Origin: a virus
Direction: 5' to 3' (one strand)
DNA length: 64,000 nt
Virus record (IMG/VR): IMGVR_UViG_3300023174_000087
Span: 1-64,000 of that record
Shown: in pieces, positions 36,401 to 45,012 of the stretch
Numbering within the stretch: position 1 is the stretch's first letter
Layout of the letters: every line of letters starts with the position of its first letter
Made by a program: the position numbers and the translations under genes
The notes under the pieces: generated by a model
Told to the model about the DNA's origin: nothing
The model's input: only the letters and a program-made list of their open reading frames with translations
Database searches by the model: none

Positions 36401-37187
36401 GAATCCTTTTTCTATTTATAAAAAAAGTTCTCCATATTTGTTTTTAACAAAGAATAGTGGCATTGAGTTACGTGGTAATTATGATCCAAACATTGACCGT
36501 GGCCTGTCAATACCAATTAATCAGTCTGTAGCAGAGTCTTTTAAGATAATGGCAATGCAAACTGCAATAAAATATGACAAGGACTATTTCCCATTTAGCC
36601 CAATGCAAATATTTGAGATAGAGTCTAAAGATCAAAATATTCAATTTTTTATGGTTGCAAATAGTCCTGACGGTAAAAGAGGAAAATTATATGCGGTAGA
36701 TTCTACAACTGGAAAACTTGAAGATGGAATTTCCTTTTATATAAATGGTAAAATTGTAAAAGATCCAGTAATAACAATTAAAGAATGGACTTTCCTTGGA
36801 ATTGGCTTCTCAAGCATTCTTGATTTTAAAAATACTGTAGGATCTATTAGGCTCACTGGCCCCATGATGTTTAATGTTTTATCTTATTATCAAACAACAA
36901 GTCTTCAGGAAGTTCAGCAAACATCTCTTAGACCTTGGTTTAAAGTTAAATATGCTGGAGTTTTGCCCCTTGATTGGAATTTTTGGAATCCCGCATATAT
37001 GTGGCAAGGAGTTTTGGTTATCTCAACAAAGAGTTATTATGGGGTTGAGCCAGACGTAATCTATAAAACTTATACGGGAACAAATAAAACAATTATTGAT
37101 ACTGATGATATTTTGACCCTTGGAAAATATGAGTACAACATATATCAGGATATATCTTGGCAACAAACAACCGTAATACCTGTTTAA
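33459..37187 (+). CDS. giant LamG-like virion protein
   Basis: This 1,242-residue protein opens with LYADKVFSEHPMVLWALDDN, typical of phage proteins with concanavalin A-like (LamG) lectin domains (YADxVxxxxPxxYWxLDE). Further LamG-like blocks occur (about residues 285-420, FEMWLRLTNDSSEPKKIFGP, and near 1050-1150). It is beta-rich throughout with no catalytic motif seen. The likely role is baseplate or fibre-tip carbohydrate binding. Its -10 box TAAAAT ends 9 nt before the ATG. Confidence 0.65.
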   Translation: MSNSSNLYADKVFSEHPMVLWALDDNIDYISLISENKRSISSWSKTAGTVSEVDSGLSPFPNSTTSKVTLANPEDEFSIATFKSDDIINFTLMNQELKTFSIGAYININTSAFAGFELGYEYIDSTTAQTIQNLKYFATSVTDSWMFISETFDLPDDNTTMKLVIKAVYYSIPELTDPYIFLVNGISLGQWSEEFNSTSLGVTVGAPISGVLRNATFKGVQSLSYGLNQDPAYYVVSNNSLYAKNTGIPMVYGATGLTRLSPNTNMPSLLIPGNGFLHEYGKFKEYTFEMWLRLTNDSSEPKKIFGPVETSDGLWVDGPFLILKINDYIASHYVGEWGKPMLVDIRYSYNGANLVINGEQVAEILFNAKDLSFLLGQEYTIDWLAFWSYDDVYPVEVDAVAIYSYQVPNIVAKRRYVYGQGVDFPENINTAYSGSSVFIDYQYANYASNYIYPDLGRWNQGVLDNISIDNNELSAPSYSLPELVIESGRTSDLTDLVFSSNLQLESNNFFTFKPNNAWNKNGHLVFNNFNFLQEEIKAFYSVIKFTNLPQQDEVIIQINSATNSNYFSVIANGSKIKYNLFYNGSLTTIHENSGVQVGEVFPVGINIDDFTKHFGENLYSFFGNRSDLKFYVGGNKDFSKSFHGKIYSVGFCNSSNLSEVSELFNAKGCVIEHEDIFDLYTSQIDADSGEYTGSSEGFWQFFMDGGDPYSYSSYRLKNHTASYTLIVKEYFDKFYFDIAISGSWKDYLPLTYLAKYVTDTTGSKYYDLDFIQFNVDYPAPSTFLEKESTPIVWNYGNPRSITTDGVTTVIPSLMEEYSTPIQKKYSALDNHLYTGYNDYTDLQNKSFKDYIYDTSSSYVRSYVNFEYVSSGINTNDNYFITTELPPKDGVVSPGSNWLSTKYEVVDNMIIYPPSEDINSLAMVTKLVFKIDGIFTHGVRLKTLEYASQSFNDSSPNPVGTKFGIPIYPYRKSGYYYDYKEKNPFSIYKKSSPYLFLTKNSGIELRGNYDPNIDRGLSIPINQSVAESFKIMAMQTAIKYDKDYFPFSPMQIFEIESKDQNIQFFMVANSPDGKRGKLYAVDSTTGKLEDGISFYINGKIVKDPVITIKEWTFLGIGFSSILDFKNTVGSIRLTGPMMFNVLSYYQTTSLQEVQQTSLRPWFKVKYAGVLPLDWNFWNPAYMWQGVLVISTKSYYGVEPDVIYKTYTGTNKTIIDTDDILTLGKYEYNIYQDISWQQTTVIPV

Positions 37188-37192
37188 TATGG

Positions 37193-37198
37193 TATACT
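37193..37198 (+). promoter_or_regulatory. leaderless extended -10 box
   Basis: TGGTATACT ends 7 nt before the ATG at 37206. The in-frame ATG at 37200 is too close to the box to be transcribed from it. Confidence 0.6.
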
Positions 37199-37205
37199 TA
37201 TGGTT

Positions 37206-37610
37206 ATGAATCAAGAAAATCCAAACAAAAAGCGTAAAGCATTGCCCAAGATGAAGGGGCAAGTAGGCGAATCTCGTGCAAGAATTATTGAAAAACATTA
37301 TGATTGGGGTTTATACGTTTATAAAAAAGCCAATGGAAGATGGTTTACAGACGGAACAGGATCTGTTTTAAACATTCCATCAATGAAAGGCGATATCTCC
37401 AAGATTTCTGAATTAAAGATTGCAGCAAAACATTATGGAGATGAAGGAGACGGAACATGCGTATTTGTTCCAGGCCTAACAAGAATTTCAGAAGAAGAGT
37501 ACTCTGAGCAAAAGCAAAGAATGGCAGAAGGACTCATTCCTTCTATGAATGACTTAGGTGCTGTACAAGCAGCCAAAGACACTATTGCAAAGTATGGAAG
37601 TGATGATTAA
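37206..37610 (+). CDS. conserved protein upstream of portal
   Basis: This 134-residue basic protein, MNQENPNKKRKALPKMKGQV..., has a beta-rich middle (YDWGLYVYKKANGRWFTDGT). It abuts the portal gene (TAATG). Short proteins here in other siphophages are often head or terminase-associated, but no family is recognised. I chose the ATG at 37206, matching the leaderless -10 box. Confidence 0.6.
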   Translation: MNQENPNKKRKALPKMKGQVGESRARIIEKHYDWGLYVYKKANGRWFTDGTGSVLNIPSMKGDISKISELKIAAKHYGDEGDGTCVFVPGLTRISEEEYSEQKQRMAEGLIPSMNDLGAVQAAKDTIAKYGSDD

Positions 37611-39226
37611 TGTCAGAAGAATACGAATACAAGATTCCAGCAAGAATTGATAACCTTCCAGAAATAGATGATACTTTTACAAAACAAGATTCATTTAATA
37701 AAAACTGGGACGAACTAAAAAATTTTCAAGGACTAGATAATAACTTTAAACGCCGTGCAAGCAGGGTTTCAAAAGTAGATGCTTCTCAAGGTTATATTGA
37801 TAGTTCTAGAGCAGAAAGCACTGGTATTGGTGGAGCAAAGTCAAAGGAGATTAATCCTGGACTTATTTATAGAAATGGATACGGTTTATTTGATGTAATC
37901 ACTCCGCCTTGGAACCTATATGAATTAGCAAACTATTACGATACATCTTTTGCTAATCATGCCGCTATTGATGCAAAAGTTGAAAACATTGTTGGACTAG
38001 GCTATGATTTTGAAGTATCAGCAAGAACAATGCTTAAGTTAGAATCTTCTACAGATTCAGATGCCGTTGGTCGTGCTAGAAAAAGAATTGAGCGAGCAAA
38101 GATTGAGGTTCGTGATTGGCTTGAATCTCTTAATGATGAAGACTCTTTTACTGCCTCAATGGAAAAAGTATTTACAGATCTTCAAGCAACAGGAAATGGT
38201 TATCTTGAAATTGGTAGAACTGTAAAAGGAGAGATTGGATATGTCGGTCATATTCCATCAACAACCATAAGAGTTCGTAGATTAAGAGATGGATTCGTTC
38301 AGTTAATTGGAAATAAGGTTGTTTACTTCCGTAATTTTGGAGCAACAAATCCAAATCCACTTGGAACAGATCCAAGACCAAATGAAATAATTCATTTTAA
38401 ATCTTATTCACCATTAAATACTTTTTACGGTGTTCCAGATATTCTTTCAGCAATAAATTCTCTTTATGGAGATTCACTTGCTTCACAATACAACATTGAT
38501 TTCTTTAGTAACAAGGCTGTTCCAAGATATGTTGTAACTCTTAAGGGTGCTAAGTTATCCACAGAAGCAGAAGATAAAATGTTTAGATTTTTACAAACTG
38601 GACTAAAAGGACAAAATCACAGGACACTTTATATTCCACTTCCAGGAGATTCAGATACCAACAAGGTTGAGTTTAAAATGGAGCCAATTGAAAATGGTGT
38701 TCAAGAAGGATCATTTAAAGAGTATCGCAAACAAAACCGTGATGACATTTTAGTTGCACATCAGGTACCACTATCAAAACTTGGAGGCGGAGACTCTTCT
38801 GCAGTGGCAGCAGCATTAGCACAAGACAGAACATTTAAAGAGCAGGTTTCAAGACCAGCACAGGATAAACTTAATAAGATGATTAACAAGATTATTCGTG
38901 AAAAAACAGATATTCTTGATTTTAAGTTTAATGAGTTAACTCTTACAGATGAGATTGCTCAATCACAAATTCTTGAGAGATATATTAAATCACAGATCAT
39001 GCTTCCAAATGAAGCAAGAACTATACTTGGTATGCCTCAAAGAGATGGTGGAGATGAGCCATTTTCTCCTAAGCCAGAACAAATAAATAACCCCGCAGAT
39101 CGTGCACGAGATGCACAAAGAACTAATAATCAGTCTGATGGCTCAGCAACAATTTCTGGCAGAAATCCAAAAGGCGAAGGAAGAAAATTTGATGAAATTG
39201 ATATTCTTTCCGAAATGTCCGAATAG
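37610..39226 (+). CDS. portal protein
   Basis: This 538-residue protein is typical of HK97/PBSX-type portals in length and motifs: HAAIDAKVENIVGLGYDF, GNGYLEIGRT, EIIHFKSYSPLNTFYGVPDI and DFFSNKAVPRYVVTLKG. Twelve copies should form the DNA channel at the capsid vertex and dock the neck. The C-terminal 60 residues are charged and disordered. It is followed by the protease gene. Confidence 0.92.
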   Translation: MSEEYEYKIPARIDNLPEIDDTFTKQDSFNKNWDELKNFQGLDNNFKRRASRVSKVDASQGYIDSSRAESTGIGGAKSKEINPGLIYRNGYGLFDVITPPWNLYELANYYDTSFANHAAIDAKVENIVGLGYDFEVSARTMLKLESSTDSDAVGRARKRIERAKIEVRDWLESLNDEDSFTASMEKVFTDLQATGNGYLEIGRTVKGEIGYVGHIPSTTIRVRRLRDGFVQLIGNKVVYFRNFGATNPNPLGTDPRPNEIIHFKSYSPLNTFYGVPDILSAINSLYGDSLASQYNIDFFSNKAVPRYVVTLKGAKLSTEAEDKMFRFLQTGLKGQNHRTLYIPLPGDSDTNKVEFKMEPIENGVQEGSFKEYRKQNRDDILVAHQVPLSKLGGGDSSAVAAALAQDRTFKEQVSRPAQDKLNKMINKIIREKTDILDFKFNELTLTDEIAQSQILERYIKSQIMLPNEARTILGMPQRDGGDEPFSPKPEQINNPADRARDAQRTNNQSDGSATISGRNPKGEGRKFDEIDILSEMSE

Positions 39227-39249
39227 TGATACTTTGATAAAAAAGGGCT

Positions 39250-39255
39250 TATAAT
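39250..39255 (+). promoter_or_regulatory. -10 box upstream of the protease
   Basis: TATAAT ends 10 nt before the ATG at 39266. A second TATAAT overlaps at 39257-39262. Confidence 0.5.
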
Positions 39256-39265
39256 ATATAATACG

Positions 39266-40615
39266 ATGACTATATCAAAAGCCCATTGGAATTCAGAGGG
39301 TGACAACCTTCGTTTTTCCATGCCATTCAGTAAAGTTGATAAAGAGAGGCGTACAGTCTCTGGTTTTGCATCCCTAGATAATCTTGACAAGCAAGATGAC
39401 ATTGTAACAGCAGAAGCATCAATGGATGCATTTGCAAAATTTCGTGGGAATATTAGAGAAATGCACCAACCATTAGCAGTAGGCAAAATGGTTTCATTTA
39501 AAGAAGACAAGTATTTTGATCCAGAAACAAAGAAATTTTATAATGGTGTTTTTGTTTCTGCATATGTTTCAAAGGGTGCACAAGATACTTGGGAAAAGGT
39601 TCTTGATGGAACATTAACTGGTTTTTCTATAGGCGGTAGAATGAACAAGTGGGACGACGCTTATGATGAGAAAGCAGATAAGACAATTAGAGTTATTAAG
39701 CAATATGATCTTGTTGAGTTGAGTCTTGTTGATTCCCCAGCAAATCAATTTGCAAATATTGTTTCAGTAGAGAAGGTAGACGGTGTTGATATGATTAAGG
39801 GCGATGAAACAGTTGTTGAAAATGTTTTTTGGGACAAGCAATCTGGTATTGTAACCGTATCAGAAAATGAATCAGAACTTAGCCCTGTTTCTGGTGAACC
39901 AATGCAAAACATAGGTTTCGTTGAAAAAACGGATAATGAAAAAACAGATATGATAAAATTCTTAGTCGATAGTGCTAAAGGCATTAATACTTCTAAGATT
40001 AACAAGGAGGAAAACCTTATGGCAAAAGCAACAAAAAATACAGTAGAAGAAATCGTTGAGAAATCTGATATTGTAGTTGAAATATCAGAGGTCGCTCCAG
40101 AGGCAGATGCAAAAGCAGATGTTGTAGTACCAGCAGATGAAGCAGAGACTGATGCAGAAAAGGCTATGAAAAAGCCTGCTACTGATGAATCTGAAACACC
40201 AGCAATGGATGCAGCAGAAACTCCAGCAGATGAAGAGGCAGAGGCTAAGAAGCCAATGGCCCCTAAGTCAGATGAGGTAGTTGCAGAAGCAGTTACAGAA
40301 ACAAATGACGGTCTTGAAAAAGCCTTTAGCGATCTAGTAGAAGTTGTTAAATCACTTCAATCAGAAGTAGAACTTTTAAAGTCTACTAAGGTTGATGTTG
40401 AAACAGCAAAACAATCATTTGAAGCAGTTGCAAAAGATATTGCATCAGCAACAAGTGTATTTAATGAATTTGGTAAGCGTGTGGAACTTGTAGAGCAAGA
40501 CACCGCTTTCCGAAAGTCTGGCGATCTCGGCGAGATAGTACAGAATCAGCCTGAAATGGTTGAAAAATCCCTATGGGGCGGTAGTTTCCTCAAAACAGCC
40601 GATCTATTAAATTAG
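39266..40615 (+). CDS. prohead protease fused to scaffold
   Basis: This 449-residue protein has an N-terminal HK97-type prohead protease (about residues 1-175) with H67 (IREMHQPLAVGK), S121 (GTLTGFSIGG) and then VELSLVDSPANQFANI, the usual His/Ser catalytic pair. From about residue 250 follows an Ala/Glu-rich coiled region like a scaffold. A strong internal ribosome binding site at 40004-40010 and ATG at 40019 give a separate scaffold product. It shapes and matures the procapsid. Confidence 0.9.
   Translation: MTISKAHWNSEGDNLRFSMPFSKVDKERRTVSGFASLDNLDKQDDIVTAEASMDAFAKFRGNIREMHQPLAVGKMVSFKEDKYFDPETKKFYNGVFVSAYVSKGAQDTWEKVLDGTLTGFSIGGRMNKWDDAYDEKADKTIRVIKQYDLVELSLVDSPANQFANIVSVEKVDGVDMIKGDETVVENVFWDKQSGIVTVSENESELSPVSGEPMQNIGFVEKTDNEKTDMIKFLVDSAKGINTSKINKEENLMAKATKNTVEEIVEKSDIVVEISEVAPEADAKADVVVPADEAETDAEKAMKKPATDESETPAMDAAETPADEEAEAKKPMAPKSDEVVAEAVTETNDGLEKAFSDLVEVVKSLQSEVELLKSTKVDVETAKQSFEAVAKDIASATSVFNEFGKRVELVEQDTAFRKSGDLGEIVQNQPEMVEKSLWGGSFLKTADLLN
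40019..40615 (+). CDS. nested capsid scaffold protein (internal start)
   Basis: This 198-residue product is in frame with the protease gene (codon 252) and preceded by AAGGAGG with 8 nt spacing, stronger than most starts here. The Ala/Glu/Lys-rich sequence with a coiled coil (SDLVEVVKSLQSEVELLKST) fits a scaffold, in the style of lambda Nu3 within C. Confidence 0.7.
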   Translation: MAKATKNTVEEIVEKSDIVVEISEVAPEADAKADVVVPADEAETDAEKAMKKPATDESETPAMDAAETPADEEAEAKKPMAPKSDEVVAEAVTETNDGLEKAFSDLVEVVKSLQSEVELLKSTKVDVETAKQSFEAVAKDIASATSVFNEFGKRVELVEQDTAFRKSGDLGEIVQNQPEMVEKSLWGGSFLKTADLLN

Positions 40616-40638
40616 AAAAAATCACAGGAGGTGACAAT

Positions 40639-41796
40639 ATGTCGGAACAAAATATAGAAAAAAACCAGCCAGGTGCTGCAGGTGGAGAACACATTGGTGG
40701 AAATATTCCAGGACTCTATCAGGGTCAGGGAGCATTTGCATCAGGTAATGAATCTCATCCATACACACCAGGTAACTACACAACTGGTGGAGTTCTAGGG
40801 AATATCCCAGAATCTACACTTGGTTCAGTAAGTGGTCCAAACGCAGTAAATCCTTCAGGTGAGGCTGGATCAGGTATCCTACGCCCAGAGCAAGCACGTC
40901 GTTTTATTGACTACGTGTGGGATGCTACCATTCTCGCCCAAGATGGCCGTCGCGTTACAATGAGAGCCAACACAATGGAACTCGAAAAGGTAAACGTCGG
41001 AGAGCGTGTAATCCGTTCTGCTACACAAGCACTCGGAGAGTACACAAACGCAGGAGCAACTTTCTCAAAGGTTGAATTGACTACAAAGAAGATTCGTCTT
41101 GACTGGGAAGTAACTTCAGAAGCACTAGAAGATAACATCGAAGGTGCAGCACTTGAAGATCACATCGTTCGTCTTATGACAAACGCATTTGGTAATGACA
41201 TCGAAGACCTTGCTATTAATGGTACAGGTTCAGGTGATGCATTTACATCAATCATGAACGGTTTCGTAAATCGTGTCAAGACTGGTGGAGACGCTCACGA
41301 AGCAGTCGTTACAGTTGCTAACGGAGGATGGACTCCAGAAGTTATGCAGAACATCATCCTTGCAATGCCACGTAAGTACCGTGCACTTAAGAACAATCTT
41401 AAGTTCTACGCAGGTACAGATGTATTCCAAGGTATCGTAAAGAATAACGGTACACTTGCTGATGCAATTGCAGAAGCATTTGGTTCACATGCAGGTGGTG
41501 CTGGTACTCCAGCAATGCGCCAATCATACTTAGATGGTAATGCACAGACATTCGGACAAGCACGTACAACTCGTGTTCTCGGAATTGACGTACAAGAAGT
41601 TCCTTACTACCCTGCAGGATATGTCGATTTGACATTCCCACAGAACCGTGTATGGGGCTTCCAGCGTGACATCACTGTTAACCGTGAATACAAGCCAAAG
41701 AAGGACACTGTAGAATATACAGTCTTCGTTCGCTTCGGTATTCAATGGGAAGAACAAGATGCAATCGCTTGGGCAGACGCTGCAGCAGATGCATAA
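40639..41796 (+). CDS. major capsid protein (HK97 fold)
   Basis: This 385-residue protein has a Gly-rich N-terminal arm (about 80 residues), then ARRFIDYVWDATILAQDGRR, VTSEALEDNIEGAALEDHIV and a C-terminal FVRFGIQWEEQDAIAWADAA, characteristic of HK97-fold capsids. AGGAGGTGAC gives a very strong start. Codon choice (CGT, GGT, GAC, ATC) differs from the surrounding AT-ending codons, as expected for the most abundant virion protein. A terminator follows. Confidence 0.92.
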   Translation: MSEQNIEKNQPGAAGGEHIGGNIPGLYQGQGAFASGNESHPYTPGNYTTGGVLGNIPESTLGSVSGPNAVNPSGEAGSGILRPEQARRFIDYVWDATILAQDGRRVTMRANTMELEKVNVGERVIRSATQALGEYTNAGATFSKVELTTKKIRLDWEVTSEALEDNIEGAALEDHIVRLMTNAFGNDIEDLAINGTGSGDAFTSIMNGFVNRVKTGGDAHEAVVTVANGGWTPEVMQNIILAMPRKYRALKNNLKFYAGTDVFQGIVKNNGTLADAIAEAFGSHAGGAGTPAMRQSYLDGNAQTFGQARTTRVLGIDVQEVPYYPAGYVDLTFPQNRVWGFQRDITVNREYKPKKDTVEYTVFVRFGIQWEEQDAIAWADAAADA

Positions 41797-41816
41797 TCTG
41801 TAAACAGTATAATTTA

Positions 41817-41850
41817 GGGGGAGTAGGAGTTAATTCTCCTGCTCCCCTTA
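41817..41850 (+). terminator. terminator after the capsid gene
   Basis: GGGGAGTAGGAG pairs with CTCCTGCTCCCC around TTAATT, then TTATCACTT. The T-run is weak, so part of transcription may read through. Confidence 0.65.
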
Positions 41851-41886
41851 TCACTTATAATGATATAATACTAACAAGGAGGAATC

Positions 41887-42342
41887 ATGGAAAATTTAGA
41901 TAATTCATTTGAAGAAAATAGTTTGACAGTTGAAGAAACTGTAACTTTTGAAGCACCAGTTGTAGAAGAAGTTCTAGCAGTAGAAGACGTATCTGTAGAA
42001 GCACCAGAAGTTGAAAATATTGTTGAAGCAGTAGAACCAGCAGAAACAATTGCAACAGATTCTTTTGCAAACACAGAAGAAGTTCAAGCAATTGGAACCG
42101 TTAATGGGGCCATCGGTGCAACAACTGCACCAAGAGAATCAAGAAAGCCTGCAAAGAGGGTTCCTGAAGAAAAGAAGGAAACAGTTGCCATCCATTCATC
42201 AAAAAATGTTTCTTGGGAAGGTGTTGGAAACGTAAATCGTGGTATCAACATTGTTTCAAAGGCTGCTGCTGATAAGTGGCTTACTCGCTCACATATTACA
42301 CTTGCTACACCAGAAGAAGTTGCCAGGGAATTTGGTAAGTAA
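41887..42342 (+). CDS. head-associated protein with acidic N-terminal tail
   Basis: This 151-residue protein has a very acidic, probably disordered first 75 residues (Glu/Val/Ala rich), then a basic stretch and a folded end (VAIHSSKNVSWEGVGNVNRG...REFGK). TATAAT and AAGGAGG precede it. Its place after the capsid gene suggests a head decoration or a head-to-tail factor. Confidence 0.6.
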   Translation: MENLDNSFEENSLTVEETVTFEAPVVEEVLAVEDVSVEAPEVENIVEAVEPAETIATDSFANTEEVQAIGTVNGAIGATTAPRESRKPAKRVPEEKKETVAIHSSKNVSWEGVGNVNRGINIVSKAAADKWLTRSHITLATPEEVAREFGK

Positions 42343-42345
42343 TTC

Positions 42346-43254
42346 ATGGAGGTCATGAGAGTTCCACCTTATCCTATTACAACAACTTGGACATTACCTA
42401 TACCTAATTATACGTATATCCAGTATGTTGAGGATTTGGTGGATCACTCAGTAGTAGAAACAGAAGTAACATCAGATGCTAATGGAATAGTCATATACGA
42501 ACTTCCACTAGATAAGGTTCAATACGATAGAAAATTTTATATTAAGTTTTATGATTCAGAACATATACATACTTTGCATGAAGAAAACTTAGACATTATT
42601 AGACCATATGTAAATGCCAACAAACTTGCAACAACTGCATCAGAAGTTACAGAGTATAGAATGCTTGAGTTAGTTGCAAGATCAATTATTGATACAATTA
42701 TTCCAAATGGTTTTTATAATCACAAACAAGTTATTCAAACAGTTGGACAAGGAACAGACTATTTTCCAGTATGGTTTGACACCAACAAAGTCTTAAAAGT
42801 TTATGAAAACAATGTTTTAGTTTACGATGTTGAAACACCAGAAACAAATATTTATGATTATATTATTACATTAGATAATTCAGCAATTCAAAGAGTTATT
42901 ACAGATCCTTACAATCGATCAGAACAATCACCGCCAAATGTTCCAGTTGCAAGAGGAGACCTTGGATACTATGGGTATCAATCAGTTGGTTTCCCCGCAG
43001 GATATGACTATACATTTATTGTAGATAGCGGATATAAAACCATTCCATCAGATGTAGAATATGCAACCCAAGTGCTACTTGAAGACATTAAATGTGGAAG
43101 ATTAGATTATTACAAGAGATATGTAACAAACTATAATACAGACCAATTTAGAATTCAGTTTGATAAGAGTTTATTTGATGGAACAGGAAATCTTTTAGTA
43201 GATAAGATATTAGATAAGTATGCAAATACTATTCTTAAACCAGGGATAATTTAA
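42346..43254 (+). CDS. neck / head-tail connector-like protein
   Basis: This 302-residue protein has a helical core (about 90-120) and beta segments. By position (after capsid, before neck proteins) it is likely a head-tail adaptor. An alternative start at 42355 lies right after GGAGG, but with very short spacing. Confidence 0.6.
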   Translation: MEVMRVPPYPITTTWTLPIPNYTYIQYVEDLVDHSVVETEVTSDANGIVIYELPLDKVQYDRKFYIKFYDSEHIHTLHEENLDIIRPYVNANKLATTASEVTEYRMLELVARSIIDTIIPNGFYNHKQVIQTVGQGTDYFPVWFDTNKVLKVYENNVLVYDVETPETNIYDYIITLDNSAIQRVITDPYNRSEQSPPNVPVARGDLGYYGYQSVGFPAGYDYTFIVDSGYKTIPSDVEYATQVLLEDIKCGRLDYYKRYVTNYNTDQFRIQFDKSLFDGTGNLLVDKILDKYANTILKPGII

Positions 43255-43700
43255 TGATTTGCGAAGAGCCAGACTTTGCTTTTCCTATGCAAGCAGACAT
43301 ATTTTATCCAATTGTTGATCAAGGCATTTATGGTGATTTAACAAAGCAGTGGGTATTAGATAGAACAATTGTAGGAAATTTTATTCCGCTCAGTCGCAAG
43401 GGTAAAGAAGAAATAACCCCCAATGTTAATATAACAAAAGAATCAATTCTTGTCGGCAGAGTAAAAACAGACATTAGAGTATCCACAAGAGAAGAAAGCA
43501 ACTCTGTAACAAATATTATCATTACAAATATTAAAGATAGAAGTTCAAATGAGGTATACACAGAAACATCTGGACCACGCAAAGGCAAATCTACAATATA
43601 CGAAATAGCCACCCAGGAGCCGTTCTTAGGGCCTTTTGGATCAATTGAGTACTACAACGTAGTTCTAAGAAGATCAGAGAACCAGGCGAGTGATGCATGA
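43254..43700 (+). CDS. putative head closure/neck protein
   Basis: This 148-residue beta-rich protein, MICEEPDFAFPMQADIFYPI..., fits the size of head-closure proteins. It overlaps its neighbours by 1 and 4 nt. The function is by position only. Confidence 0.6.
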   Translation: MICEEPDFAFPMQADIFYPIVDQGIYGDLTKQWVLDRTIVGNFIPLSRKGKEEITPNVNITKESILVGRVKTDIRVSTREESNSVTNIIITNIKDRSSNEVYTETSGPRKGKSTIYEIATQEPFLGPFGSIEYYNVVLRRSENQASDA

Positions 43701-44374
43701 TAACTTTAAAAATTGACTCAAAATCATTTCAAAAAGAAATGAAAAATATAATTGATTACTCTGTTGGATTTGTTGAGGGTATGGAATTAGGTAAAAAAGA
43801 ATTTTTTAATAGATTAGGTCCAGTAATCGCAGAACAAGCATCTCAATTTATTGATGCTAATGCAAGAATAGATTATCAATCATTACATCATGTTTATGAA
43901 TGGTCTCAGGTTGGAAGTCCATCAGGTAGGCTATTTGATATTACTTTTACTACAAGTAATTTAGGTCTATCTTTTATGTCAGAGTTTAGTCAATCAACAA
44001 CTATTAAGTCTGGATCTAATGTTCCATTTTCTGACAAGGCAAGAATTATGGAATCAGGAATCCCAGTAACAATTGCTCCAAGAAATGCTGATTCTTTAAG
44101 GTTTGAAGTTGGTGGAGAAATCGTATATACAAAGAAGCCAGTAGTTGTTGATAATCCTGGAGGCAGCACTCAGGGTCAATTTGCAAATGTATTTGATATG
44201 TTTTTTGGAAAATATTTTACACAAGCATTTTTAAGATCCAGCGGTTTATCAAATTACTTTAGTAATCCAGAAGTTTATAGAAAGAATTTAAAATCTGGAA
44301 AACGTGGAGGCAGACCTATTGGACTTAACACAGGATCTAGATGGGTAGCAAATGCAGGAAAGGTATCATTATGA
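43697..44374 (+). CDS. neck protein (HK97 gp10-like position)
   Basis: This 225-residue protein, MITLKIDSKSFQKEMKNIID..., has a middle beta segment (ARIMESGIPVTIAPRNADSL) and a basic C-terminus. Its position and size match gp10-like head-tail joining proteins. It is coupled by ATGA on both sides. Confidence 0.6.
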   Translation: MITLKIDSKSFQKEMKNIIDYSVGFVEGMELGKKEFFNRLGPVIAEQASQFIDANARIDYQSLHHVYEWSQVGSPSGRLFDITFTTSNLGLSFMSEFSQSTTIKSGSNVPFSDKARIMESGIPVTIAPRNADSLRFEVGGEIVYTKKPVVVDNPGGSTQGQFANVFDMFFGKYFTQAFLRSSGLSNYFSNPEVYRKNLKSGKRGGRPIGLNTGSRWVANAGKVSL

Positions 44375-44916
44375 CAGAATCAACATCTACACTAAATACA
44401 CCAGGTTTATGGGTAAATAAGTATCTACAAGAAAAGATTTTTGGATATACCGATATCGGAATTCCATTTTTTCCAACAAAGCCAACAACCATAGATGACC
44501 TAACACAACAATGGGTAACAATATTGGATGAGCGTGTAGCATATCAAGGGGTAGCCTGTACATATGACAGACTTATTAGAATGAGAAGATCTCCATTTCC
44601 ACACATTAAGTGTGAACAATTACTATACTATTTTTATGCAACACAAGAAAATGTTACACAAAATATGGTAAAAATTCAAGAGGCAGTGTTAAGGCTTATG
44701 GATAGAGCAGATGAGTCAGCAGAAGAATTAAACAATTGGGCAAGAAATCACGAGCCTATTGATGGAATGTCCTGTAAGTTTTATTTTCATAACTTTAAAG
44801 TTTACCAGTTAGAAGAAGTAAGAGATCTTATAGATTTTGGAACAGCCAGAACCTTTGGCGGTAACAAGATAATCATTGATTTTGACTACCATCAAGATAC
44901 CTCTATTTCTCAATAG
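44371..44916 (+). CDS. tail terminator-like protein
   Basis: This 181-residue protein, MTESTSTLNTPGLWVNKYLQ..., precedes the tail-tube gene, where tail terminators usually lie. The start at 44371 forms ATGA with the upstream stop. The longer frame from 44341 would overlap the previous gene. Confidence 0.55.
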   Translation: MTESTSTLNTPGLWVNKYLQEKIFGYTDIGIPFFPTKPTTIDDLTQQWVTILDERVAYQGVACTYDRLIRMRRSPFPHIKCEQLLYYFYATQENVTQNMVKIQEAVLRLMDRADESAEELNNWARNHEPIDGMSCKFYFHNFKVYQLEEVRDLIDFGTARTFGGNKIIIDFDYHQDTSISQ

Positions 44917-45012
44917 TGGCATTATACCACAAAAAACATTAAAATATGATGTTATAATTATAAATGAGGAAACAAGCCCTTTATTCTATAAGAAAAAAAG
45001 AGGTGAAATACT

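Noticed and set aside
38554-38562. TTATCCACA inside the portal gene
   Set aside because: It is a single DnaA-box-like match in coding sequence with no CRP-like or AT-rich context, so probably chance.
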